Source: Pipra filicauda (Eukaryota > Chordata > Aves > Passeriformes > Pipridae). From it: a stretch of 64,000 nucleotides of DNA. The notes under the pieces were generated by a model. The model had not been told where the DNA came from. It was given only the letters and a program-made list of their open reading frames with translations, and made no database searches. The translations under genes were made by a program, and so were the position numbers. Below are positions 62,701 to 64,000 of this stretch, in pieces. Positions within the stretch are counted from its first letter, which is position 1. Each line of letters opens with the position of its first letter. The DNA is taken from assembly GCF_003945595.2 (NCBI RefSeq), contig NW_024104320.1, positions 1,409,365-1,473,364 on the forward strand, read 5' to 3'.

Positions 62701-63368
62701 CTGTCCTTCTACTAACCTTTTCACTGGCTTTAGATTTTTTCTTCTCCTCTGCTTTCAGTGTATTTTCCACTCCCAGTCTAGTAGCATGTAATTTTCCCCA
62801 CACTTAATCTTATTGCCATATTTTAGTGGTTACTAGTATTTCAAACATAATTCAATTTGGTATCTCCAGCAATTCATTAACCCATTATTTACATATTTTT
62901 CCTATATCACTATTTTAAGTGTTATTTTTTTAACATCTTTTTCTATATTATTTAAAATATAAAGACCAGGCTTAACAATGACCTTCCCTCTACGAAATTT
63001 GCAATTTATTTTCTTTTTCTGTTTCAAGCACTTACAGTTTAAAAGGGCTGTGTCCAATACAATCCAATTTGAATTGACATCATAAGAAAGATTTTTAAAA
63101 TACTTCTTTTTAATTAGGTGTTGGTACTCACATGGGCTGAATCCTTCCTCTAAATTCAGTAAAATTAATACAATGACTCAGATAACACTTCTACCTTGAC
63201 TGCTGAAAGCCTCTGTGAGACAACACAACATACCAAAGATGGGAGGTGCGCAGCCTTCAAGTACTATCTTTAAAAAGAAAAACAAGCAGTAAAGAATGCC
63301 TTACCATATTTCAGCAAGGATTGAAGCTGGTAGTCCTGATTGCAAAAAAAAGGTACGTGCTTGATCAC
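14602..63368 (-). CDS. ITSN2: Intersectin 2, long isoform (36 exons, 5' end outside window)
   Basis: Endocytic scaffold and Cdc42 GEF of the intersectin family. Thirty-six GT-AG exons read in one continuous phase from mid-EH1 to TAA at 14602-14604. Domain order: EH1 (exons 1-2), linker (3-5), EH2 (5-7), KLERQ coiled coil (8-15), SH3A (16-17), SH3B (19), SH3C (21), SH3D (22-24), SH3E (25), DH (26-30), PH (31-33), C2 (34-36). Exon numbers count from the first one visible. About 1,720 codons are seen; human ITSN2-L is about 1,697 residues in total, so this product should be somewhat longer, mainly because of a long coiled-coil exon. Residues such as [12 protein letters not shown] in SH3A and the C-terminus [13 protein letters not shown] match ITSN2 rather than ITSN1. 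Roughly 40 N-terminal residues and the promoter lie beyond 64000. No frameshift or premature stop was seen. The family function is established knowledge; activity of this copy is inferred. Confidence 0.97.
15847..16020 (-). CDS. ITSN2: ITSN2 exon 35: C2 domain middle
   Basis: 174 bp. It encodes [40 protein letters not shown] and [15 protein letters not shown]. The NPKW and FDRD segments form the C2 core and its acidic loop. Confidence 0.97.
16313..16396 (-). CDS. ITSN2: ITSN2 exon 34: C2 domain start
   Basis: 84 bp. It encodes [20 protein letters not shown] and LKACKPNG, the first strand and loop of the C2 domain, which in the family contributes to membrane binding. Confidence 0.96.
16535..16617 (-). 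CDS. ITSN2: ITSN2 exon 33: PH C-terminal helix
   Basis: 83 bp. It encodes [20 protein letters not shown] and KREKAYQ. The invariant Trp of the PH C-terminal helix is present. Confidence 0.96.
17166..17287 (-). CDS. ITSN2: ITSN2 exon 32: PH domain middle
   Basis: 122 bp. It encodes [20 protein letters not shown] and [20 protein letters not shown]. Acceptor tctttcag, donor gtgagt. It ends two bases into an Arg codon. Confidence 0.97.
18021..18233 (-). CDS. ITSN2: ITSN2 exon 31: PH domain start
   Basis: 213 bp, phase 0. It encodes [39 protein letters not shown] and [12 protein letters not shown], the first strands of the PH domain. The last codon is Met where I recall Thr in mammals (KMYKT). 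Confidence 0.97.
19094..19261 (-). CDS. ITSN2: ITSN2 exon 30: end of DH domain
   Basis: 168 bp, phase 0. It encodes [40 protein letters not shown] and [16 protein letters not shown], the C-terminal DH helix leading into the PH domain. Confidence 0.97.
19419..19517 (-). CDS. ITSN2: ITSN2 exon 29: DH catalytic helix
   Basis: 99 bp, phase 0 at both ends. It encodes [16 protein letters not shown] then [17 protein letters not shown], conserved region 3, the helix central to nucleotide exchange on Cdc42. Confidence 0.97.
20088..20271 (-). CDS. ITSN2: ITSN2 exon 28: DH domain
   Basis: 184 bp. It encodes [40 protein letters not shown] and [15 protein letters not shown]. This is conserved region 2 and the following helices of the DH domain. 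Confidence 0.97.
20892..20998 (-). CDS. ITSN2: ITSN2 exon 27: DH domain
   Basis: 107 bp. It encodes [20 protein letters not shown] and [16 protein letters not shown]. Acceptor ggctccag, donor gtgagt. Confidence 0.95.
21869..21990 (-). CDS. ITSN2: ITSN2 exon 26: start of DH (RhoGEF) domain
   Basis: 122 bp. It encodes [18 protein letters not shown], then [20 protein letters not shown], conserved region 1 of the Dbl-homology domain, with the Glu that contacts the GTPase switch region. It follows a 13.3-kb intron. Confidence 0.96.
22321..22374 (+). mobile_element. Short CR1 3'-end fragment
   Basis: TGGACTTGATGATCTTAAAG followed by TTTTCCAACCTTAATGGTCC and CTATGATTCT, the classic CR1 3' terminus on the + strand. 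Confidence 0.85.
25605..25835 (+). mobile_element. CR1 LINE fragment, about 230 bp
   Basis: Contains AATTTCTTCACGGAAAG, GTTGCCCAGGGAAGTGGTGG and the terminal GAGGTCTTTTCCAACCCTAA, sense on +, in the ITSN2 long intron. Confidence 0.9.
28736..28748. repeat. TA microsatellite
   Basis: Uninterrupted TATATATATATAT in the long ITSN2 intron. Confidence 0.8.
31685..31878 (+). mobile_element. CR1 LINE fragment, about 190 bp
   Basis: Contains CACTGGAACAGGTTGCCCAG, GATGCTCCATCCCTGGCAGT and GATGATCCTTAAGGTC, ending TATGATTCT. Sense on +. Confidence 0.9.
35335..35526 (-). CDS. ITSN2: ITSN2 exon 25: SH3E
   Basis: 192 bp, SH3 domain: [39 protein letters not shown], then [12 protein letters not shown]. 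The last base joins the DH exon to make Trp. In intersectins this is where short and long isoforms part: read-through here adds eight codons and then a stop at 35309-35311. Confidence 0.97.
35527..36524 (-). other. ITSN2 intron upstream of SH3E exon, nothing recognised
   Basis: About 1 kb of AT-rich intron between the SH3E exon and the solo LTR. No conserved coding or repeat signature was seen. Confidence 0.6.
36525..37577 (+). mobile_element. Solo LTR of an endogenous retrovirus, about 1.05 kb
   Basis: Begins TGTAGAGGGTT and ends AACCCACCACA. These termini are inverted repeats (9 of 11 matching) with TG...CA ends. AATAAA at about 37384-37389 followed by a U/GU-rich stretch sets the + orientation. 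Flanking GGGCA and GGCCA may be a decayed 5-bp target duplication. No internal retroviral genes are present, so it is a solo LTR formed by recombination. It lies in the SH3D-SH3E intron, antisense to ITSN2. The family resembles avian ERV LTRs with the TTTGGTGGGCACCTGG end; I do not assign a name. Confidence 0.8.
36940..37180 (+). repeat. Imperfect tandem repeats inside the LTR
   Basis: Roughly 60-bp units, each with a variant of CACACTGGAGCAG followed by TGAAGGACTG and a CC/GG-rich segment, repeat about four times in the presumed U3 region. Confidence 0.6.
37686..37782 (-). CDS. ITSN2: ITSN2 exon 24: SH3D, second part
   Basis: 97 bp. It encodes [20 protein letters not shown], closing SH3D, then [12 protein letters not shown]. 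It ends one base into the Val codon that opens SH3E. The SH3 strand has ASHV where the other domains have SNYV. Confidence 0.96.
38561..38682 (-). CDS. ITSN2: ITSN2 exon 23: SH3D, first part
   Basis: 122 bp. It encodes [20 protein letters not shown], then [18 protein letters not shown]. The usual ALYDY motif is degenerate (TAYVAS), as in other intersectin SH3D domains. Confidence 0.95.
38856..38901 (-). CDS. ITSN2: ITSN2 exon 22: SH3C-SH3D linker, 46 bp
   Basis: Very short exon encoding [15 protein letters not shown]. Acceptor ctttgtag, donor gtaagt. It is supported by phase continuity with both neighbours and by the NKKPEIAQV junction shared with mammalian intersectins. Confidence 0.9.
39190..39356 (-). 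CDS. ITSN2: ITSN2 exon 21: SH3C
   Basis: 167 bp, SH3 domain: [38 protein letters not shown], then RPKDPE. All canonical ligand-groove positions (ALYxY, WW, PSNYV) are present. Confidence 0.97.
40087..40151 (-). CDS. ITSN2: ITSN2 exon 20: SH3B-SH3C linker
   Basis: 65 bp. It encodes [20 protein letters not shown], the spacer between SH3B and SH3C. The EALYAAV block of mammals is recognisable as EAIYAAV. Confidence 0.93.
40434..40520. repeat. AT-rich low-complexity stretch
   Basis: Repeated variants of TTCTTAATTAATTCTTTTTAA in the intron between exons 19 and 20. Confidence 0.7.
41038..41243 (-). CDS. ITSN2: ITSN2 exon 19: SH3B
   Basis: 206 bp, a single-exon SH3 domain: [38 protein letters not shown], then [12 protein letters not shown]. 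The WW pair and the WFPKSYV strand are intact. Confidence 0.97.
41341..41409. repeat. 30-bp tandem duplication in ITSN2 intron
   Basis: TAAGCAACTCCATTCCTACT occurs at 41341 and again at 41371. Each copy ends in GAGTAGTTTTT, with a small insertion (GATGGCT) in the second. It lies about 100 bp upstream of the SH3B exon in transcript orientation. Confidence 0.9.
41709..41853 (-). CDS. ITSN2: ITSN2 exon 18: SH3A-SH3B linker
   Basis: 145 bp. It encodes [20 protein letters not shown] and [20 protein letters not shown], a Ser/Pro-rich linker with several SP sites that could be proline-directed phosphosites. Donor gtacat. Confidence 0.95.
42134..42309 (-). CDS. ITSN2: ITSN2 exon 17: SH3A second half and linker
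   Basis: 176 bp. It encodes [20 protein letters not shown] and [11 protein letters not shown], the n-Src and conserved WFPxNYV parts of SH3A, then the linker [16 protein letters not shown]. The YGSFQG sequence separates ITSN2 from ITSN1. Confidence 0.97.
42310..44081 (-). other. ITSN2 intron within SH3A
   Basis: 1.8 kb intron splitting SH3A after GDVIQ. Apart from a short CR1 piece at 43504-43609 and a GGA repeat near 42920, nothing was recognised. Confidence 0.6.
43504..43609 (-). mobile_element. CR1 3'-end fragment
   Basis: GAATCATAGAATCGTAATGG, then TTAAAGATCATCTGTTTCCA and GACACTCTCCACTAGACC, reverse-complement orientation. Confidence 0.88.
44082..44203 (-). CDS. ITSN2: ITSN2 exon 16: SH3A, first half
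   Basis: 122 bp from the most upstream acceptor. It encodes [17 protein letters not shown] followed by [19 protein letters not shown], the ALYxF and acidic RT-loop part of SH3A. Two further in-frame AG acceptors inside the exon (coding would begin at 44194 or 44182) would drop 3 or 7 residues. The 44182 choice gives the closest match to the mammalian junction, so the true exon may be 44082-44182. Confidence 0.92.
45165..45610 (-). CDS. ITSN2: ITSN2 exon 15: long C-terminal coiled-coil exon
   Basis: 446 bp, the largest coding exon here (about 149 residues). It opens [20 protein letters not shown], carries a long Glu/Gln/Lys/Arg helix, then leaves the coil through [19 protein letters not shown] and PPWKNE just before SH3A. 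From memory, the human ITSN2 segment here is much shorter (about 60 residues ending KKRE). The PPW tail resembles the APW stretch at the same place in ITSN1, so the longer version may be ancestral. The frame is open throughout, with a clean acceptor (tttcag) and donor (gtaatc). Confidence 0.93.
45611..47269 (-). other. ITSN2 intron between coiled-coil exons 14 and 15
   Basis: 1.7 kb. No repeat family or extra exon recognised. A TA/CA microsatellite lies just inside at 47171-47203. Confidence 0.55.
47171..47203. repeat. Compound TA/CA microsatellite
   Basis: TACATATATATATATACG followed by TACACACACATATAT, 67 bp downstream of the exon 14 donor in transcript direction. Confidence 0.8.
47270..47406 (-). 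CDS. ITSN2: ITSN2 exon 14: coiled coil
   Basis: 137 bp. It encodes [20 protein letters not shown], then a basic-acidic helix to KRLEDEAAR. Acceptor ctccctag. The last two bases (AG) join G of the next exon to make Arg. Confidence 0.95.
47407..50155 (-). other. ITSN2 intron between exons 13 and 14
   Basis: 2.7 kb AT-rich intron with a T run at about 49436-49451. No CR1 or exon-like sequence recognised. Confidence 0.55.
50156..50295 (-). CDS. ITSN2: ITSN2 exon 13: coiled coil
   Basis: 140 bp. It encodes [19 protein letters not shown] (first codon shared) and [20 protein letters not shown], ending FNSQLK. Donor gtacgt. Confidence 0.96.
50918..51005 (-). CDS. ITSN2: ITSN2 exon 12: coiled coil
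   Basis: 88 bp. It encodes [20 protein letters not shown] and KNAQLENTQ, matching the conserved [19 protein letters not shown] block of ITSN2. It ends one base into the next codon. Confidence 0.95.
51814..51954 (-). CDS. ITSN2: ITSN2 exon 11: coiled coil
   Basis: 141 bp, phase 0 at both ends. It encodes [19 protein letters not shown], then [20 protein letters not shown], a heptad-rich helix. Acceptor ctttctag, donor gtatgt. Confidence 0.95.
52182..52331 (-). CDS. ITSN2: ITSN2 exon 10: coiled coil
   Basis: 150 bp, phase 0 at both ends. It encodes [20 protein letters not shown] followed by [16 protein letters not shown] and SLNLELEAL. The symmetric phase means skipping this exon would keep the frame. 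Confidence 0.96.
53020..53282 (-). CDS. ITSN2: ITSN2 exon 9: KLERQ coiled coil
   Basis: 263 bp. It starts [20 protein letters not shown] and continues as an almost pure Glu/Arg/Gln/Lys helix ending in an [12 protein letters not shown] run. This is the charged coiled coil that drives intersectin oligomerisation and Eps15 association in the family. Confidence 0.97.
54323..54408 (-). CDS. ITSN2: ITSN2 exon 8: linker before coiled coil
   Basis: 86 bp. It encodes [19 protein letters not shown] and then a Glu/Lys-rich run leading into the coiled coil. The last base (G) completes Val at the start of the next exon. Confidence 0.92.
54497..54634 (-). CDS. ITSN2: ITSN2 exon 7: EH2 EF-hand and end of EH2
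   Basis: 138 bp. It encodes [20 protein letters not shown], containing a canonical calcium-binding EF-hand loop ([12 protein letters not shown]), then [20 protein letters not shown]. All loop ligand positions are intact, so calcium binding by EH2 is expected. Confidence 0.97.
54635..56458 (-). other. ITSN2 intron within EH2
   Basis: 1.8 kb, splitting the EH2 domain after the Trp codon. It contains one CR1 copy (54823-55206); the remainder is unremarkable. Confidence 0.6.
54823..55206 (-). mobile_element. CR1 LINE fragment, about 380 bp
   Basis: Starts TCATAGAATCCCAGAATGG and continues through ACCTTCCCCTAGACCAGG, CTTCTCTGGGCAACCTGTGC and AAGAATTTCTTCCTAATATC to TCTTTTCCAGGCTAAACAAT. It is the best preserved CR1 in the window, in reverse orientation, so sense with ITSN2. 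Its - strand keeps an open frame of about 99 codons resembling the end of CR1 ORF2. Confidence 0.95.
56459..56522 (-). CDS. ITSN2: ITSN2 exon 6: EH2 middle
   Basis: 64 bp, the same length and phase as visible exon 1, as expected for the homologous position of the second EH repeat. It encodes [22 protein letters not shown] at its end joins G of the next exon to make Trp. Confidence 0.95.
57526..57668 (-). CDS. ITSN2: ITSN2 exon 5: linker end and EH2 start
   Basis: 143 bp. A Ser-rich stretch is followed by [20 protein letters not shown] and [10 protein letters not shown], the first helix of EH2. Donor gtgagt splits a Gly codon completed in the next exon. Confidence 0.96.
57682..57780. repeat. 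A-rich (AACC/AAAC) low-complexity stretch
   Basis: Irregular CCAAACAAAA-type words immediately upstream of ITSN2 exon 5 in transcript sense. On the - strand this reads as a T-rich tract feeding the acceptor. Confidence 0.7.
59100..59215 (-). mobile_element. CR1 fragment (variant subfamily)
   Basis: AATGGTTAGGGTTGGGAC, CATTAAGTCCAATCATCAAC and CCACTAAATCATGTCCTCAA match the 3' end of a CR1 subfamily in reverse orientation. Confidence 0.85.
59446..59542 (-). CDS. ITSN2: ITSN2 exon 4: EH1-EH2 linker
   Basis: 97 bp. It encodes the linker with [20 protein letters not shown], a motif diagnostic of ITSN2. Acceptor attttcag, donor gtatga. The first codon is completed by the A of the previous exon (Thr). 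Confidence 0.94.
59854..60051 (-). CDS. ITSN2: ITSN2 exon 3: EH1-EH2 linker
   Basis: 198 bp of low-complexity Ser/Thr/Pro/Met-rich linker beginning [11 protein letters not shown] and containing [14 protein letters not shown], a stretch also found in mammalian ITSN2. Acceptor ttgctctag; donor gtaagtat after TCTTCAA. No domain; probably a flexible spacer between the two EH modules. Confidence 0.94.
60052..61346 (-). other. ITSN2 intron between EH1 and linker exons
   Basis: 1.3 kb with no recognised repeat or extra exon. Confidence 0.55.
61347..61510 (-). CDS. ITSN2: ITSN2 exon 2: EH1 EF-hand and end of EH1
   Basis: 164 bp. It encodes [20 protein letters not shown], holding an EF-hand loop with D-N-D-K-D-E at the ligand positions, then [18 protein letters not shown] and the start of the linker ([10 protein letters not shown]). 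The phase joins TG at the end of the previous exon to G here to restore the EH-domain Trp. Confidence 0.96.
61511..63304 (-). other. ITSN2 intron splitting EH1
   Basis: 1.8 kb, with one short CR1 tail at 62324-62402. The rest is AT-rich sequence without recognised genes. Confidence 0.6.
62324..62402 (+). mobile_element. Short CR1 3'-end fragment
   Basis: GTTTAGTGGTGAACAGG, GTGCTGGGTTGATGGTTG and AGTCTTTTCTAACCTTAA, the sense-strand terminus of the same CR1 subfamily as the copy at 59100. Confidence 0.82.
63305..63368 (-). CDS. ITSN2: ITSN2 exon (visible 1): EH1 domain, first part
   Basis: 64 bp, acceptor atcatag, donor gtaagg. It enters at the second base of a Gly codon and encodes [20 protein letters not shown], the helix-loop segment of EH1 that packs near the NPF-binding pocket. 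It is the most 5' coding exon in the window; the preceding exon with the start codon is not present up to 64000. Confidence 0.93.
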
Positions 63369-64000
63369 CTATGATAAACAAGAGAGAAAGGCAGCCTTTT
63401 ACACCAGAGACACAGATTTTAAGATGAGCTCAGCACTCTCTCGGGGGATCAGATTTTCAAAAGGAACCAGCACACTGGATACCAAGCTTTCCAGGGTTTT
63501 TTTTCTCAGCTTTTAATGCTGTTTACAGTGATTGTCAGGTACCCACGTACCATGTCATCCCCAATCCTCGCTCTGAGAAGTGATCTCAGATAGCTATAAA
63601 AACTTGAACAGGTCACAAACCAATAGCTGTCAACAGTTTAAAAGATGCAAGACTTAAAGAAGTAAAAATGACTGAAAATTTAGTCCTGCTCCAATTACTT
63701 TTACAGGAAAGGCTAAGCATGCTATTTCTTTCCTTCTCCTCTATCCCCAGTAAAAACTAGGAAAATACCATGTTCTAAATAATAATCTGTTCTGTCAGAT
63801 AACACCCACTATTTCAGTATTTCAGGAAGGGAATGGGAACTGTTGTGCAATCCCATATCAAGTTCCACATCAACTGGTACTGATCATGCTGTAAACAAAC
63901 ACAAAACACTCACAGTGGTGTTTATGCTTACCTGAGTGAATTACAGATGCTTAAAGCTAAGACTTCAGGTTATTCTTTCAGCTCTCTCTTCCCTTATATT
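63369..64000 (-). other. ITSN2 intron upstream of EH1 exon
   Basis: No coding exon for the ITSN2 N-terminus was found here. A strong donor-like CAG|gtaagc occurs on the - strand near 63932, but the sequence before it has stops in all three frames. The start codon therefore lies beyond the window, unless this is a non-coding exon. Confidence 0.6.

Noticed and set aside
14602..63368. Identification of the large gene as ITSN1
   Set aside because: Linker and SH3A sequences ([38 protein letters not shown]), absence of the ITSN1 WADF-type linker, and the FAM228 neighbour all favour ITSN2.
63933..64000. - strand sequence ending CAG|gtaagc that looks like an exon end
   Set aside because: All three frames contain stops before the donor, and it does not carry the expected ITSN2 N-terminal residues. 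It could be non-coding at most.

Overview
This is vertebrate nuclear DNA, almost certainly from a bird. The genes are split into many small GT-AG exons, CR1 LINE fragments are scattered in both orientations, and the one clear LTR is of a type I associate with avian genomes. I cannot identify the species; a neoavian or songbird genome would fit. No prokaryotic features, CRISPR arrays, tRNA or rRNA genes were seen.

Two genes lie tail to tail. On the left, on the + strand, is a FAM228-family gene. It has a GC-rich promoter island at about 1.59-2.33 kb and four recognised coding exons between 5.34 and 12.34 kb. On the right, on the - strand, most of ITSN2 (intersectin 2, long form) fills 13.3-63.4 kb. 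I could place 36 consecutive coding exons, all with GT-AG borders and matching reading phases. They run from the second half of the first EH domain to the stop codon, and total about 5.17 kb of coding sequence (about 1,720 codons). The exon or exons for roughly the first 40 residues, the 5' UTR and the promoter lie beyond base 64000. The pairing of ITSN2 with a convergent FAM228 gene matches the order I recall for human 2p23 (FAM228A next to ITSN2). It agrees with the protein sequence in choosing ITSN2 over its paralogue ITSN1.

Layout: 1-1.3 kb, LTR-like sequence plus a CR1 piece; 1.6-2.3 kb, CpG island with a 15-bp GC minisatellite, two inverted CCAAT boxes and an RFX X-box-like palindrome; 2.4-12.3 kb, FAM228 exons and introns with CR1 and a pyrimidine-rich tract; 12.3-14.6 kb, convergent 3' ends with polyadenylation signals on both strands that predict overlapping 3' UTRs; 14.6-22.0 kb, ITSN2 exons for C2, PH and DH; 22.0-35.3 kb, one long intron separating the GEF half from the SH3 half; 35.3-44.2 kb, exons for SH3 E to A, with a solo LTR in the SH3D-SH3E intron; 45.2-54.4 kb, coiled-coil exons; 54.5-63.4 kb, EH2, linker and EH1 exons.

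Intersectins are scaffolds of clathrin-mediated endocytosis. The EH domains bind NPF-type ligands, the coiled coil mediates assembly, the five SH3 domains bind proline-rich partners such as dynamin, synaptojanin and WASP-family proteins, and the long form adds a DH-PH-C2 module that activates Cdc42. FAM228 proteins have no established biochemical role. I found no strong candidate for a wholly new biological system. The most interesting points are the X-box/NF-Y promoter of FAM228, its apparently shortened C-terminus, the overlapping convergent 3' ends, in-frame tandem acceptors at SH3A, and a long KLERQ exon in ITSN2.
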